NCBI RefSeq assembly: GCF_018398425.1
Contig: NZ_JADPMV010000002.1
Span: forward strand, 682,001 to 746,000
Length of the DNA: 64,000 nucleotides
Direction of reading: 5' to 3'
Source of the DNA: Pseudomonas lalucatii
GTDB lineage: Bacteria; Pseudomonadota; Gammaproteobacteria; Pseudomonadales; Pseudomonadaceae
Positions 10,159 through 22,351 of the stretch are shown piece by piece (the first letter of the stretch is position 1; the number at the start of each line of letters is the position of its first letter). The notes beneath the pieces are model-generated. The model did not search any database and had not been told where the DNA came from. It worked only from the letters and a program-made list of their open reading frames with translations. The position numbers and the translations under genes are program-made.

Positions 10159-11340
10159 TCACAGCTCGACGCTGACCGCCCGGGCCGCACGCGCGGCCTT
10201 GTCACGTGCCGCCTGCAGCGATTCATCGCGGGCCAGGGCCACCCCCATGCGCCGCTGGCCGTTGACCTGCGGCTTGCCGAACAGGCGCAAGGCGGTGTCC
10301 GGTTCGGCCAGGGCGGCGTCGAGGTTGGCGAAAGCCACCTGGCGCGACTCGCCTTCGGCCAGCAGCACCGCCGAAGCCGAGGGCCCCAGCTGGCGGACCG
10401 CCGGGATCGGCAGGCCGAGGATGGCCCGAGCATGCAGGGCGAACTCGGACAGGTCCTGGGAGATCAGGGTGACCAGGCCGGTGTCGTGGGGGCGCGGCGA
10501 TATCTCACAGAACCACACCCGGTCGCCCTTGACGAACAGCTCGACGCCGAACAACCCACGACCGCCCAGGGCTTCGGTCACCGCCAGGGCGATGCGCTCG
10601 GCTTCGGCCCGGGCCTTGGCACTCATCGGCTGCGGCTGCCAGGACTCCTGATAGTCGCCCCTGACCTGGCGATGGCCGACCGGCGCGCAGAAGGTGGTGC
10701 CGCCGGCGTGGCGCACGGTGAGCAAGGCGATCTCGTAGTCGAAGTCGACGAAGCCCTCGACTATCACCCGCCCCTTGCCGGCACGGCCGCCGGCCTGGGC
10801 GTAGTCCCAGGCCGCCTGCAGGTCATCGATGGACTTGAGCAACGACTGGCCCTTGCCCGAGGAGCTCATGATCGGCTTGATCAGGCAGGGAAAGCCCAGT
10901 ACCTGCACGGCCGCACGGCACTGCTCGAAGGAGTCGGCGAAGCGATAGGGCGAGGTCGGCAGGCCCAGCTCCTCGGCCGCCAGGCGGCGGATGCCCTCGC
11001 GGTTCATGGTCAGTTGGGCGGCACGGGCGCTGGGGATCACGCAGTAGCCCTCGGCCTCCAGCTCGACCAGGGTGGCGGTGGCGATGGCCTCGATCTCCGG
11101 GACGATGTAGTGCGGCCGCTCCAGCTCGATCACCGCCCGCAGCGCCGCGCCGTCGAGCATGTCCAGAACATGGCTGCGGTGCGCCACCTGCATGGCCGGA
11201 GCATTGGCATAGCGATCGACGGCGATCACCTCGACGCCGAAGCGCTGCAGCTCGATCACCACTTCCTTGCCCAGCTCACCAGCGCCACAGAGCAGGACGC
11301 GGGTCGCACTCGGCGACAGCGGGGTTCCGATACGGGACAT
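10159..11340 (-). CDS. purT: Formate-dependent phosphoribosylglycinamide formyltransferase (GAR transformylase 2)
   Basis: ATP-grasp enzyme that makes formyl-GAR from GAR, formate and ATP, the folate-independent route of purine synthesis step 3. At 393 aa it is full length. The N-terminal pre-ATP-grasp domain has [11 protein letters not shown], the ATP-grasp core includes [11 protein letters not shown] (nucleotide loop), and a late [11 protein letters not shown] segment carries metal ligands. It stands alone between DUF1289 and the SGNH gene. Confidence 0.96.
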   Translation of the reverse strand: MSRIGTPLSPSATRVLLCGAGELGKEVVIELQRFGVEVIAVDRYANAPAMQVAHRSHVLDMLDGAALRAVIELERPHYIVPEIEAIATATLVELEAEGYCVIPSARAAQLTMNREGIRRLAAEELGLPTSPYRFADSFEQCRAAVQVLGFPCLIKPIMSSSGKGQSLLKSIDDLQAAWDYAQAGGRAGKGRVIVEGFVDFDYEIALLTVRHAGGTTFCAPVGHRQVRGDYQESWQPQPMSAKARAEAERIALAVTEALGGRGLFGVELFVKGDRVWFCEISPRPHDTGLVTLISQDLSEFALHARAILGLPIPAVRQLGPSASAVLLAEGESRQVAFANLDAALAEPDTALRLFGKPQVNGQRRMGVALARDESLQAARDKAARAARAVSVEL

Positions 11341-11397
11341 AGGACTTCCTTAGGGCAGTGCGAATAAGAAGGGGCTGCGGCGATGAATGGATGGCAC

Positions 11398-11589
11398 CTA
11401 GAGCAGCACGCCCCTGGCCCGGGCACGCTCATGACAGCGCGCCAGCACCTGGCGCCGCTCGCCGTCGTCCATCCGGCTCCAGCGGCTGATCTCGCCGGCG
11501 CTGCGCTGGCAACCGATGCAGATATCCTCGTCGTCAAGCGCGCAGATGTTCACGCAGGGCGAGGCGACCGGACGCGGCGCGCGACTCAT
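11398..11589 (-). CDS. DUF1289 small cysteine-rich protein
   Basis: A 63-aa protein with the DUF1289 pattern: S-P-C-V-N-I-C, then D-I-C-I-G-C, and later a conserved W. The four cysteines suggest a small metal or Fe-S site; function is unknown. Its ATG overlaps the stop of the gamma-carbonic anhydrase gene by 4 bp (ATGA), so the pair is translationally coupled. Confidence 0.85.
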   Translation of the reverse strand: MSRAPRPVASPCVNICALDDEDICIGCQRSAGEISRWSRMDDGERRQVLARCHERARARGVLL

Positions 11590-12110
11590 GCCTCCTGCTC
11601 GGCCAGCTCGCGGGCGTAGCGTTGGGCGTTGTGCACATAGTGGGCGGCGCTGGCCTCGAGCATCCTCTTCTGCTCCTCGCTCAGGGCACGAATCACCTTG
11701 CCCGGCGAGCCGACCACCAGCGAGCCATCGGGGATCTCCTTGCCCTCGCCGATCAGGGTATTGGCGCCGATGATGCAGTACTTGCCGATCTTGGCGCCGT
11801 TGAGCACCACGGCGTTGATGCCGATCAGGCTGTAGTCGCCCACCGAGCAGCCGTGCAGCATGGCCTTGTGGCCGATGGTCACGCCCTTGCCGATGGACAG
11901 CGGATAGCCCATGTCGGTGTGCATCACCGTACCGTCCTGCACGTTGCTCTGCTCGCCGATATGGATCAGTTCGTTGTCGCCGCGCAGCACCGCGTTGAAC
12001 CAGACGCTGGCTCCGGCCTCCAGCCTGACCTTGCCGACCAGCGTGGCATTCGGTGCCGCCCAGCTGTCCGGGTGGGTCTCGACTTGCGCGTGCCCCAGGC
12101 GGTATTTCAT
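11586..12110 (-). CDS. Gamma carbonic anhydrase family protein (left-handed beta-helix)
   Basis: A 174-aa hexapeptide-repeat protein of the gamma-CA/YrdA family. Repeats such as I-G-K-G-V-T-I-G-H and I-G-K-Y-C-I-I-G-A build the beta helix, and H64, H81 and H86 are placed like the three zinc ligands of Cam-type enzymes. Carbonic anhydrase activity is proven for few YrdA-like members, so the reaction is inferred. It is the first gene of a pair with DUF1289. Confidence 0.88.
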   Translation of the reverse strand: MKYRLGHAQVETHPDSWAAPNATLVGKVRLEAGASVWFNAVLRGDNELIHIGEQSNVQDGTVMHTDMGYPLSIGKGVTIGHKAMLHGCSVGDYSLIGINAVVLNGAKIGKYCIIGANTLIGEGKEIPDGSLVVGSPGKVIRALSEEQKRMLEASAAHYVHNAQRYARELAEQEA

Positions 12111-12132
12111 GGATGGCTCCTCGTCGTGCGAT

Positions 12133-12735
12133 TCAGTTGAGTGCGATGTAGTGCGCGGGGGGCTGGTGCAGGGCGATCCCGGCGTCGTACAGCAGGTTGA
12201 CCAGCTCCACCAGCATGATCGCCGTCAGTCCCCAGATCTTGTATTCGCCGTAGCGGTAGCTCGGCACGTACCAGCTCTGCCCGAGGTAGTCGATGCGGTG
12301 GGTCACTTCCCGCGGATCGTCGCGAAAGAAGTCCAACGGCACCGAGAACACCGAAGCGATCTCGTCGTCATTGGCCTGGTATTCGACGTAATCGGGCACC
12401 AGGCCGACATAGGGGGTGACCTGGATGCCATGGCGCGACACCACCGAGCTGAGCGGCCCTATCACCTCCACCAGGCCCGGCGGCAGGCCGATCTCCTCCT
12501 CGGCTTCGCGCAGCGCGGTGTGGATCAGGTCCCGGTCCTCCGGATCGCGCCGCCCGCCGGGGAAGGCCACCTCGCCACCATGGGTGGACAGGCCACTGGC
12601 GCGTAGGGTCAGCACCACCTCGGGTTCGTCGCTACGGGTGATGGGCACCAGCACCGCCGCCTCGGGGAAGCTGCGGTCGGTCTCCAGAAGGCGCGGACTG
12701 TGACCGCGCACGCGGTGGAGCAACTCGTCCAGCAT
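12133..12735 (-). CDS. CoA pyrophosphatase (Nudix, NudL/CoAse type)
   Basis: Nudix hydrolase predicted to cleave CoA or oxidised CoA to 3',5'-ADP and phosphopantetheine. The CoAse region is visible: [19 protein letters not shown] followed by [11 protein letters not shown], the Nudix box. The ATG at 12735 gives M-L-D-E-L-L, 200 aa; an ATG two codons earlier (12741) is an equal candidate. The frame stays open far upstream, but that part reads as non-coding spacer. It is divergent from the next Nudix gene. Confidence 0.88.
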   Translation of the reverse strand: MLDELLHRVRGHSPRLLETDRSFPEAAVLVPITRSDEPEVVLTLRASGLSTHGGEVAFPGGRRDPEDRDLIHTALREAEEEIGLPPGLVEVIGPLSSVVSRHGIQVTPYVGLVPDYVEYQANDDEIASVFSVPLDFFRDDPREVTHRIDYLGQSWYVPSYRYGEYKIWGLTAIMLVELVNLLYDAGIALHQPPAHYIALN

Positions 12736-12901
12736 GGGCATTCTCGGCTTGTTTTTCTGCCCCGGATAATCGCATGAAAGCCGCGCGGCACCCAAGCCCG
12801 TCGCCAGCACCACAGGTTCGGCGGGGCGCTGCCCGCGCCCGGCCGCTTGCCGCCGGCCCCGCCCGCGCGCCAAGATAGACCATGAGCCCGGAGGATTCGG
12901 C

Positions 12902-13459
12902 ATGAAGTTCTGCAGCCAGTGCGGCAGCCCCGTCACCCAGCGCGTCCCGGCCGGCGATAACCGGCCGCGCTACGTCTGCGAGCACTGCCACACCATCCAC
13001 TACCAGAATCCTCGCATCGTCGCCGGCTGCCTGCCGGTGTGGGGCGAACAGGTGCTGCTGTGCCGCCGCGCCATCGAGCCGCGGCGTGGCTACTGGACCC
13101 TGCCCGCCGGCTTCATGGAGAACGGCGAAACGCTGGAGCAGGCAGCCGCCCGGGAAACCCAGGAAGAAGCCTGCGCCCGGGTCCGCGCACTGAGCCTCTA
13201 CACCCTGTTCGACCTGCCGCACATCAACCAGGTGTACCTGTTCTTCCGCGCCGAACTGGTCGACCTGGACTTCGCCGTGGGCGAGGAGAGTCTCGAGGTC
13301 CAGCTGTTCCATGAGCGCGACATCCCTTGGTCCGAGCTGGCTTTCCCGACCGTGGCCCGTACCTTAGAATGTTTCTTCGCCGACCGCCGGGAGCACGTCT
13401 ACCCGGTCCGCAACGAGCCCCTGGAGGCCTTGCGCGCGCACTTCAGGAAACCCCTCTGA
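12902..13459 (+). CDS. Nudix hydrolase with N-terminal zinc ribbon
   Basis: A 185-aa protein. An N-terminal C-S-Q-C-G...C-E-H-C-H zinc ribbon (residues about 3-30) is followed by a Nudix domain with box G-F-M-E-N-G-E-T-L-E-Q-A-A-A-R-E-T-Q-E-E-A near residue 72. The architecture resembles NudC-like enzymes but is shorter, so the substrate (ADP-ribose, NADH or another nucleoside diphosphate) is open. A GGAGG ribosome site lies before ATG 12902. It is followed 15 bp later by the L,D-transpeptidase. Confidence 0.85.
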   Translation: MKFCSQCGSPVTQRVPAGDNRPRYVCEHCHTIHYQNPRIVAGCLPVWGEQVLLCRRAIEPRRGYWTLPAGFMENGETLEQAAARETQEEACARVRALSLYTLFDLPHINQVYLFFRAELVDLDFAVGEESLEVQLFHERDIPWSELAFPTVARTLECFFADRREHVYPVRNEPLEALRAHFRKPL

Positions 13460-13474
13460 CCCCGGAATCACCCC

Positions 13475-13978
13475 ATGCGCTGGTTGCTCGCCCTGCTCTG
13501 CCTGTCCCTGAACCTGACCGCCCTGGCCAGCACCACGACCACCCTGGACGGGCCCGGCGTGGACAAGGTGCTGGTGCTCAAGTCCGAGCGCAAGCTGCAG
13601 CTGCTCAGCCGCGGCCAACCACTCAAGTCCTACCGCATCTCCCTCGGCAAGCAGCCCAACGGCGCCAAGCAGCGCGAGGGCGACCTGCGCACGCCCGAGG
13701 GGCTGTACTGGATCGACTGGCGCAAGACCAGCGAGAAGTACCAGCTGTCCCTGCACATCTCCTACCCCAACGCCCGCGACCTGGCCAAGGCCCGGGAGCA
13801 GGGCGTGCCGGCCGGGGGCATGATCATGATCCACGGCACGCCGCTGGACGAGGAGTACCCGGAGTGGTTCTTCCACACCCTGGACTGGACCGAGGGCTGC
13901 ATCGCCATGAAGAACAGCGACATGCGCGAGGTGTGGGCCCTGGTCAAGGACGGCACGCTGATCGAGATTCGCCCCTGA
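13475..13978 (+). CDS. L,D-transpeptidase family protein (YkuD domain, periplasmic)
   Basis: A 167-aa secreted enzyme. Signal peptide about 1-19, then a YkuD fold with H120 (I-H-G-T-P) and the catalytic cysteine C142 in E-G-C-I-A-M-K-N-S-D-M. The usual S-H-G-C of classical Ldt enzymes appears here as T-E-G-C, as in the YafK-like branch. That branch includes hydrolases acting on the Lpp-peptidoglycan link, so amidase rather than transpeptidase activity is possible. Confidence 0.88.
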   Translation: MRWLLALLCLSLNLTALASTTTTLDGPGVDKVLVLKSERKLQLLSRGQPLKSYRISLGKQPNGAKQREGDLRTPEGLYWIDWRKTSEKYQLSLHISYPNARDLAKAREQGVPAGGMIMIHGTPLDEEYPEWFFHTLDWTEGCIAMKNSDMREVWALVKDGTLIEIRP

Positions 13979-13996
13979 CCCGCGGCGCGCCATGAA

Positions 13997-14020
13997 GAAA
14001 GGCGCCTCACGGCGCCTTTC
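13997..14020. terminator. Bidirectional terminator between convergent genes
   Basis: Perfect 10-bp stem GAAAGGCGCC/GGCGCCTTTC with loop TCAC. It lies between the L,D-transpeptidase stop (+) and the NIF3-like stop (-), so it probably serves both. Confidence 0.75.
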
Positions 14021-14034
14021 TCGTTGGGTTCCCG

Positions 14035-14352
14035 CTAGAACTGCAGATCGGACAGGCGCCACACCTCGAACGCCGGCGTCTCGTAGGGGTGACTCTGTTT
14101 CAGGGCCTTGACCGCCTGGTGAATCGACTCGTCGGCGACCACCAGCTCCACCTTCCATTCCGCCACCTGCGCCACTTCGCCGACCCGGCCGAGGTAGGGC
14201 TGACTGCCCTGCAGCGGACGGAACTGACCCTGCCCCAGGACCTGCCAGCAGCAGCTGTCATACTGACCGATACGTCCGCCGCCCGCGGCGAACACCGCCT
14301 CTTTCACCTCGTGCAGATGGCTTTCCGGGACATAGAAACACAGCTTGTACAT
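14035..14352 (-). CDS. NIF3/YqfO C-terminal-domain-like protein
   Basis: A 105-aa protein beginning M-Y-K-L-C-F-Y-V-P and containing H-P-Y-E-T-P-A-F-E-V-W, hallmarks of the stand-alone PII/CutA-like domain that is inserted in larger NIF3-family proteins. No enzyme activity is known for this form. The frame is open for 21 more codons upstream, but the ATG at 14352 matches the family start. It ends just before a shared terminator. Confidence 0.82.
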   Translation of the reverse strand: MYKLCFYVPESHLHEVKEAVFAAGGGRIGQYDSCCWQVLGQGQFRPLQGSQPYLGRVGEVAQVAEWKVELVVADESIHQAVKALKQSHPYETPAFEVWRLSDLQF

Positions 14353-14488
14353 CGAGATCTCCGCGACTGGGGCAAATCGAGAATAGCCGAACAGGACACC
14401 GCAGAATGATGGCACTTTGCCTTAATCGTAATCCACGGCGTGCATCACAACTCGATGCTTTGACTGACGACCTGCCCAGACGTTCAGC

Positions 14489-14758
14489 CTAGTCGCCATG
14501 CCAGAAGCGCCGCCAGCGTGCGTGCCAACCACTGGCCGGCGGACTGTGGCTGCCGTCGCAATAAGGCAGGCACCTCGACAGGCCGCAGCGGCACAGCAGC
14601 AGGAGCCGCTCGCGCAGAGGCTCGAGCCGCAAGCCTTCGGCACAGTCGGAGGGACAGTCGGGAAGCGCGGGCGAACGCCCGCAACGGCGCAGCAGCCCGG
14701 TCTCGCCGGACTCGACCCGGCGCACCTCGGGTAACAGCGGCGCGGACTCACCGGGCAT
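14489..14758 (-). CDS. CDGSH iron-sulfur domain protein
   Basis: A small 89-aa protein whose C-terminal half carries the CDGSH signature: C56-x-C58 ... C67-D-G-S-H71, the three-Cys/one-His ligand set for a labile [2Fe-2S] cluster. An additional C-x3-C pair (C35, C39) lies in the first half, so the N-terminal part may be a degenerate second domain. It follows purL by 18 bp on the same strand. The biological role of such short bacterial proteins is not settled; redox or cluster transfer is usual speculation. Confidence 0.8.
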   Translation of the reverse strand: MPGESAPLLPEVRRVESGETGLLRRCGRSPALPDCPSDCAEGLRLEPLRERLLLLCRCGLSRCLPYCDGSHSPPASGWHARWRRFWHGD

Positions 14759-14776
14759 GGGTCCGCGCCTTCAGCC

Positions 14777-17700
14777 TCAGTCCACCCAGACCCGGGCGTT
14801 GCGGAACATGCGCAGCCAACCGGCATCTTCCTGCCAGTCGTCCGGGCACCAGGAGTTCTGCACGGCGCGGAACACCCGCTCCGGATGCGGCATCATGATG
14901 GTCACCCGGCCATCGCGGCTGGTCAGGCCGGTGATGCCGCGCGGCGAACCGTTGGGGTTGGCCGGATAGGTCTCGGTGACCTTGCCGTGGTTGTCGACGA
15001 AGCGCATGGCCACGCAGCCGGACAGGTCGGCCTCCAGCAACGCCTCCTCGCTGGCGAACTCGGCATGGCCCTCGCCGTGGGCGATGGCGATCGGCATGCG
15101 CGAGCCGGCCATGCCGCGCAGGAAGATCGACGCCGACTCCTGCACCTGGACCATGGCCACGCGGGCCTCGAACTGCTCGGAGCGGTTGCGCACGAAGTGT
15201 GGCCAGAACTCGCTGCCGGGGATCAGCTCGTGCAGGTTGGAGAGCATCTGGCAGCCGTTGCACACGCCCAGGGCGAAGCTGTCGCTGCGCTCGAAGAAGC
15301 CCTGGAAGGCGTCGCGGGCGCGGCTGTTGAACAGGATCGACTTGGCCCAACCCTCGCCGGCGCCGAGCACGTCGCCATAGGAGAAGCCGCCGCAGGCGAC
15401 CAGGCCCTTGAAGGCGTCCAGGTCGACGCGACCGGCGAGGATGTCACTCATGTGCACGTCGACGGCAGTGAAGCCGGCGCGATCGAAGGCCGCGGCCATC
15501 TCCACCTGGCCGTTGACCCCCTGCTCACGCAGCACGGCGATCTGCGGGCGCACGCCCTTCTTGATATAGGGCGCGGCGATGTCCTCGTTGACGTCGTAAC
15601 CGAGCTTGGCGGCGAGGCCGGGGTTGTCCTCCTCGAGCAGGGCGTCGAACTCCTGATCGGCGCACTGGGCATTGTCGCGCAGGCGCTGGATGCGGTAGCT
15701 GGTTTCGGCCCACTGGCGCTGCAGCAGGCGACGCTCGCCGCTGTACACCGGCTGGCCGTTGAAGGCGATGACCACCTCGGCGTTGTTGACCGGCTGGCCG
15801 ATCACCGCCACGCAGTCGCCCAGGCCGGCGGCGCTGAACTGCGCCAGCACGTCCGGGGTGGCGTCCTGGCGCACCTGGATCAGCGCGCCGAGCTCCTCGT
15901 TGAACAGCACCGCGGCCAGCTCCTCGCGGCCATCGGCCAGGGCATCGAGCTGCAGGTTGAGGCCGCAGTGGCCGGCGAAGGCCATCTCCAGCGCGGTGAC
16001 CAGCAGGCCGCCGTCGGAACGGTCGTGGTAGGCCAGCAGATGACCGTCGGCATTCAAGCCCTGGATCACCGCGAAGAAGGCCTTGAGGTCCTCGGCATCG
16101 TCGACGTCCGGGGCCTGACGGCCGATCTGGCCGTGCACCTGGGCGAGGATCGAGGCGCCCATGCGGTTCTGCCCGCGACCGAGGTCGATCAGGATCAGGT
16201 CGGTCTCGCCCTTGTCCATGCGCAGCTGCGGGGTCAGGGTCTGGCGGATGTCGCTGACCGGGGCGAAGCCGGTGACGATCAGCGACAGCGGCGCGGTGAC
16301 GCTCTTGTCGGCGCCGTCATCCTGCCAGCGGGTCTTCATCGACATCGAGTCCTTGCCCACCGGAATGGTGATGCCCAGCTCCGGGCACAGCTGCATGCCG
16401 ACCGCTTTGACGGTGTCGTACAGGCGGGCGTCCTCACCCGGGTGGCCGGCGGCGGCCATCCAGTTGGCCGACAGCTTGATGTCGGAAATCTTCTCGATGC
16501 GCGAGGCCGCCAGGTTGGTCAGGGTCTCGCCGATCGCCATGCGCCCGGAGGCCGGGGCATCGAGCAGGGCCAGCGGCGTGCGCTCGCCCATGGCCATGGC
16601 CTCGCCGGTGTAGACGTCGAAGCTGGTGGCGGTGACCGCGCAATCGGCCACCGGCACCTGCCAGGGACCGACCATCTGGTCGCGGGCGACCAGGCCGGTG
16701 ATGGTGCGGTCGCCGATGGTGATCAGGAAGCTCTTGCTGGCCACGGCCGGGTGGCGCAGCACGCGGCTGACGGCCTCCCCGAGGTCCAGGCCGCCGGCAT
16801 CGAAGTCGTCGCCCAGCTCGGCCTCGCGGTCCGCCGAGCGGTGCATGCGCGGCGCCTTGCCGAGCAGCACGTTGAGCGGCATGTCCACCGCGTTGTTGCC
16901 GAAATGACTGTCGGCGACGGTCAGGTGCGGCTCCTCGGTGGCCTCGCCGACCACCGCGAACGGGCAGCGCTCGCGCTCGCAGATGGCCTTGAAACGCTCG
17001 AAGTCGGCGGCGTCGACCGCCAGCACGTAGCGCTCCTGGGACTCGTTGCTCCAGATCTCGTGGGGCGCCATGCCCGGCTCGTCGTTGGGCACGTTGCGCA
17101 GCTCGAAACGGCCGCCACGGCCACCGTCGTTGACCAGCTCGGGGAAGGCGTTGGACAGGCCGCCGGCGCCGACGTCGTGGATGAAGGCGATGGGGTTGTG
17201 CTCGCCGAGCTGCCAGCAGCGGTCGATCACCTCCTGGCAACGGCGCTCCATTTCCGGGTTCTCGCGCTGCACCGAGGCGAAGTCGAGGTCGGCCGAGCTG
17301 GCACCGGTGGCCATCGACGAGGCGGCGCCGCCACCCAGGCCGATCAGCATGGCCGGGCCACCGAGCACGATCAGCTTGGCGCCGACGGTGATCTCGCCCT
17401 TCTGCACGTGTTCGCCGCGGATGTTGCCCATGCCGCCGGCGAGCATGATCGGCTTGTGGTAGCCGCGCACCTCTTCGCCGCGCGGCGTGGTGATGGCCTG
17501 CTCGAAGGTACGGAAGTAGCCGGTCAGCGCCGGGCGGCCGAATTCGTTGTTGAACGCGGCGCCGCCGAGCGGACCCTCGATCATGATGTCCAGCGCGGTG
17601 ACGATGCGCTCGGGCTTGCCGTAGGGCACTTCCCAGGGCTGCTCGAAACCGGGGATCTGCAGGTTGGACACGGTGAAACCAGTCAGGCCGGCCTTGGGCT

Positions 17701-18673
17701 TGGCGCCGCGGCCGGTGGCACCCTCGTCGCGGATCTCGCCGCCGGAGCCGGTGGAGGCCCCGGGGAAGGGTGCGATGGCCGTCGGGTGGTTGTGCGTCTC
17801 GACCTTCATCAGGATGTGCACCGGCTCCTGCACCGCGCCGTACTGGCGGGTCTCGCCGTCGGGGAAGAAGCGCCCGGCGGAGTGCCCGACTATCACCGCG
17901 GCGTTGTCCTTGTAGGCCGACAACACCCCTTCGCCGTGCATCTGGTAGGTGTTCTTGATCATGCCGAACAGGGACTTTTCCTGGCTCTCGCCATCGATGT
18001 CCCAGCTGGCGTTGAAGATCTTGTGCCGGCAGTGTTCGGAGTTGGCCTGGGCGAACATCATCAGCTCGATGTCGTGGGGGTTGCGCCCCAGGTCCTTGAA
18101 GCTCTGCACCAGATAGTCGATCTCGTCCTCGGCCAGGGCCAGGCCCAGCTCGAGGTTGGCCTGTTCCAGAGCGGCACGACCACCGCCGAGCACGTCCACC
18201 GCGGTCAGCGGCTTGGGCGCGGCGTGGCTGAACAGCGCCGCGGCGCCTTCCAGGTTGTCCAGCACCAGCTGGGTCATGCGGTCGTGCAGCAGGGCGGCGA
18301 CCTGCTCGGCCTCGGCCGCGCTCAGCTCGCCGGTCACGTAGTAGGCGATGCCCCGTTCCAGGCGCTGAATCTTCGCCAGGCCGCAGTTGCGGGCGATGTC
18401 GCTGGCCTTGCTCGACCAGGGCGAGATGGTGCCGAAACGCGGGATGGTCAGGAACAGCCGGCCGCTGGGTTCCTGCACCGGCACGCTCGGGCCGTACTTC
18501 AGCAGACGGGCCAGCACCCGCTCTTCGTCGGCATCGAGCACGCCGGTGACGTCGGCAAAATGCGCGAACTCGGCATACAGTCCGGTCACAGCGGGTACTT
18601 TGCCGGTCAGTTGCTCGAGCAATTTACCGTGGCGGAAAGCAGAAAGGGCGGGAGCGCCGCGCAGGATCAGCAT
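14777..18673 (-). CDS. purL: Phosphoribosylformylglycinamidine synthase (FGAM synthetase)
   Basis: Large single-chain FGAM synthase, 1298 aa, the normal gammaproteobacterial length. It makes FGAM from FGAR, glutamine and ATP (purine step 4). Order: N-terminal PurS-like and linker region, two AIRS-like ATP-binding halves (for example [14 protein letters not shown] and [15 protein letters not shown]), and a C-terminal class I glutaminase with nucleophile in G-V-C-N-G-C-Q-M. The ATG at 18673 begins [11 protein letters not shown], the standard start. Confidence 0.98.
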   Translation of the reverse strand: MLILRGAPALSAFRHGKLLEQLTGKVPAVTGLYAEFAHFADVTGVLDADEERVLARLLKYGPSVPVQEPSGRLFLTIPRFGTISPWSSKASDIARNCGLAKIQRLERGIAYYVTGELSAAEAEQVAALLHDRMTQLVLDNLEGAAALFSHAAPKPLTAVDVLGGGRAALEQANLELGLALAEDEIDYLVQSFKDLGRNPHDIELMMFAQANSEHCRHKIFNASWDIDGESQEKSLFGMIKNTYQMHGEGVLSAYKDNAAVIVGHSAGRFFPDGETRQYGAVQEPVHILMKVETHNHPTAIAPFPGASTGSGGEIRDEGATGRGAKPKAGLTGFTVSNLQIPGFEQPWEVPYGKPERIVTALDIMIEGPLGGAAFNNEFGRPALTGYFRTFEQAITTPRGEEVRGYHKPIMLAGGMGNIRGEHVQKGEITVGAKLIVLGGPAMLIGLGGGAASSMATGASSADLDFASVQRENPEMERRCQEVIDRCWQLGEHNPIAFIHDVGAGGLSNAFPELVNDGGRGGRFELRNVPNDEPGMAPHEIWSNESQERYVLAVDAADFERFKAICERERCPFAVVGEATEEPHLTVADSHFGNNAVDMPLNVLLGKAPRMHRSADREAELGDDFDAGGLDLGEAVSRVLRHPAVASKSFLITIGDRTITGLVARDQMVGPWQVPVADCAVTATSFDVYTGEAMAMGERTPLALLDAPASGRMAIGETLTNLAASRIEKISDIKLSANWMAAAGHPGEDARLYDTVKAVGMQLCPELGITIPVGKDSMSMKTRWQDDGADKSVTAPLSLIVTGFAPVSDIRQTLTPQLRMDKGETDLILIDLGRGQNRMGASILAQVHGQIGRQAPDVDDAEDLKAFFAVIQGLNADGHLLAYHDRSDGGLLVTALEMAFAGHCGLNLQLDALADGREELAAVLFNEELGALIQVRQDATPDVLAQFSAAGLGDCVAVIGQPVNNAEVVIAFNGQPVYSGERRLLQRQWAETSYRIQRLRDNAQCADQEFDALLEEDNPGLAAKLGYDVNEDIAAPYIKKGVRPQIAVLREQGVNGQVEMAAAFDRAGFTAVDVHMSDILAGRVDLDAFKGLVACGGFSYGDVLGAGEGWAKSILFNSRARDAFQGFFERSDSFALGVCNGCQMLSNLHELIPGSEFWPHFVRNRSEQFEARVAMVQVQESASIFLRGMAGSRMPIAIAHGEGHAEFASEEALLEADLSGCVAMRFVDNHGKVTETYPANPNGSPRGITGLTSRDGRVTIMMPHPERVFRAVQNSWCPDDWQEDAGWLRMFRNARVWVD

Positions 18674-18723
18674 CGGGGGACAGCCTCTGGGAAGGGGGTG
18701 TACTTTGAGGCCGTGCATTCTAG

Positions 18724-20301
<1,578 letters not shown>

Positions 20302-20320
20302 CGCCCGGGGCCGCCCGGTT

Positions 20321-20803
20321 CTAGCGCGCGCCGCGCCGCGCCCTGAAGAAGGCGCTGAGCATCTCGCTGCACTCCTGCGCCAGCACCCCGCCCTCGATCA
20401 GCACCCGGTGATTGAGAAACCCCTGACTGAAGAACTCGCCGCGACTGAGCGCCACCCCGGCCTTGGGCTCGGTGGCGCCGTACACCACCCGTTCGACCCG
20501 CCCGTGGACGATCAGCCCGGCACACATGCTGCACGGCTCCAGGGTCACGTACAGGGTGCTGCCGGGCAGGCGATAGTTGCCGACGGCCTGGGCCGCGGCG
20601 CGGATCGCCACCATCTCGGCGTGGGCGCTGGGGTCATGGGTGGAGATCGGGCAGTTGAAGCCGCGCCCGATGATGACGCCATCCTGTACCAGCACGGCGC
20701 CCACCGGCACCTCGCCGAGCTCGGCGCCCGCGCTCGCCTGGAGCAAGGCCTCGCGCATGAAGTGCTCGTCGCGCGAGCGGTCGATGATCCTGGGCTGACG
20801 CAC
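20321..20803 (-). CDS. tadA: tRNA adenosine(34) deaminase TadA
   Basis: Essential zinc deaminase making inosine at the wobble position of tRNA-Arg(ACG). From a GTG at 20803 the protein is 160 aa. The start is favoured because GAGGTGG lies 7 bases upstream and the family begins M-R-Q-P-x-I-I-D. Active site: H61-A-E63 and P-C91-S-M-C94. Its start lies 2 bp after the multicopper oxidase stop, so they may be cotranscribed. The frame reads further upstream only as an overlap with that gene. Confidence 0.94.
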   Translation of the reverse strand: MRQPRIIDRSRDEHFMREALLQASAGAELGEVPVGAVLVQDGVIIGRGFNCPISTHDPSAHAEMVAIRAAAQAVGNYRLPGSTLYVTLEPCSMCAGLIVHGRVERVVYGATEPKAGVALSRGEFFSQGFLNHRVLIEGGVLAQECSEMLSAFFRARRGAR

Positions 20804-20805
20804 GT

Positions 20806-22182
20806 TCAAGCCACCTCTATGGAAGCCATCAGACCGGTTTCCATATGGTCGATGACATGGCAATGGAACATCCACACCCCGGGATTATCGGCGACCAGGG
20901 CGATGCGCGCCCGCTCGTTCTTGCCCAGCAGGTAGGTGTCCGTGTAGTAGGGTTCGATGCGCTTGCGGCTGGAGGCGAGCACCTTGAAGGTCATGCCGTG
21001 CAGGTGGATCGGGTGCTGGTACTGGGTCATGTTGCGCAGCTCGAAGATATAGCTCTGGCCCAGCCGCAGCCGGGCGATGGGGCGGTCGGCGCAGGTCTTG
21101 TCGTTGATGTCCCAGGCCTGACCGTTGATCTGCCAGAAGCTGGGCGCGGCACCCTGCTCCACCCCCACCGACACGGCGCCGACCCACTCGAAGTTGAAGC
21201 GCAGGGTCTCGGCGGCGGCCAGGTCCGGCTCGGCGACCGGATTGGCCGGCAAGGCCGGCGGCCAGGCGCCGGACGCCTCGGCCGAGGCCACCGCACGCAG
21301 GGTGGCCAGGCGCAGCGGGCCGTTGCGCAGGGGCAACTCGACGCCCGCCGCCGGCACCCTCAGCCCCAGCTCGATGCGCATCCCCGGCCCCAGCCAGTAG
21401 TCCTTGCCCAGCGGACGCGGCGCCACCGGATTGCCATCCAGGGCATAGATGCGCGCCTCGGCGTCCGGCAGGTTGAGGCGATAGGTCAGGGTATTGTCCA
21501 GGTTGATCAGGCGCAGGCGCACCACCTGCCCGGCCGGCAGCTCCAGGGTCGGCGCGCGCACCCCATTGACCGTGCTCAGGGTGCCCGGCGTGCCGCCACG
21601 GGCCGCCTCGCGCGGCACGCTGAAGGCGGTGAAGGCGCCCTGGCCGTCGACATGCCAGCTCTTCAGACTGAGCGTGCGCTCGTGAGCGAAGCCGCTCGGC
21701 TCGCGCTCCTCGACGATCAACGGACCGACCAGGCCGCGCCCCAGCTGCTCGCCGCTGGCGGTATGGGGGTGGTACCAGAAGCTGCCGGCGTCCGGCGTCC
21801 TGAACCGGTAGTCGAAGTATTCGCCCGGCAGCACCGGCAGCTGCGAGACATAGGGTACGCCGTCCATCTCCAGCGGCAGGCGGATGCCGTGCCAGTGGAT
21901 GGTGGTCGGCACCTCGAGATGGTTGATGAAACGCACCCGCAGCCATTCGCCCTGCTTGGCGCGTATCTCCGCCCCTGGCGCCTGGCCGCCGTAGGCCCAG
22001 GCCGGGGTCAGATGCCCCGGCACCAGCTCCACGTCCAGCGGCGCGGCGATCAATTGGTAATCGTACTCGGCGGCGACCAGCGGCCGCCCCAGCCAGTAGC
22101 GTACCCCGCCGGCGCCGAGCCCGGCGACACCGAGCCCGGCCAGGCCGGCGAGAATCTGTCTGCGGCTAAACGCCATGTTCAT
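20806..22182 (-). CDS. Tat-exported multicopper oxidase
   Basis: Periplasmic multicopper oxidase of 458 aa. The N-terminus S-R-R-Q-I-L-A-G followed by a hydrophobic stretch is a twin-arginine signal. Copper-ligand motifs are all present: H-W-H-G near 96, W-Y-H-P-H near 138, H-P-I-H-L-H-G near 391 and H-C-H-V-I-D-H-M-E-T-G-L-M near 440. The last supplies the T1 Cys-His pair and an axial Met, which points to a high-activity cuprous oxidase or laccase-like enzyme. It is the last backbone gene before the island junction. Confidence 0.9.
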   Translation of the reverse strand: MNMAFSRRQILAGLAGLGVAGLGAGGVRYWLGRPLVAAEYDYQLIAAPLDVELVPGHLTPAWAYGGQAPGAEIRAKQGEWLRVRFINHLEVPTTIHWHGIRLPLEMDGVPYVSQLPVLPGEYFDYRFRTPDAGSFWYHPHTASGEQLGRGLVGPLIVEEREPSGFAHERTLSLKSWHVDGQGAFTAFSVPREAARGGTPGTLSTVNGVRAPTLELPAGQVVRLRLINLDNTLTYRLNLPDAEARIYALDGNPVAPRPLGKDYWLGPGMRIELGLRVPAAGVELPLRNGPLRLATLRAVASAEASGAWPPALPANPVAEPDLAAAETLRFNFEWVGAVSVGVEQGAAPSFWQINGQAWDINDKTCADRPIARLRLGQSYIFELRNMTQYQHPIHLHGMTFKVLASSRKRIEPYYTDTYLLGKNERARIALVADNPGVWMFHCHVIDHMETGLMASIEVA

Positions 22183-22314
22183 GTCCCTAGCCCGGAGGCA
22201 ACCCGGCAGAAATCGGCCCCAGGCACGCGGGGCATAAATTGCAACAGTTTCTCATTTAAAGATGGGCGCTGGCGACCCGAAAGACCGGACGGGACGCCGC
22301 AGCGGCAAGCAGGT

Positions 22315-22346
22315 ACGACAAGGGCAGCCTCGGCTGCCCTTGTCGT
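22315..22346. terminator. Strong hairpin, probably the original guaA terminator
   Basis: Perfect 15-bp stem (22315-22329 with 22332-22346) and a two-base loop. On the minus strand it directly follows the I-E-W-E stop remnant, where a guaA terminator should be. Confidence 0.7.
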
Positions 22347-22351
22347 TCAGA

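Noticed and set aside
9520..11367. Plus-strand ORF of about 615 codons spanning SGNH and purT
   Set aside because: Covers two well-supported minus-strand genes and shows no family features.
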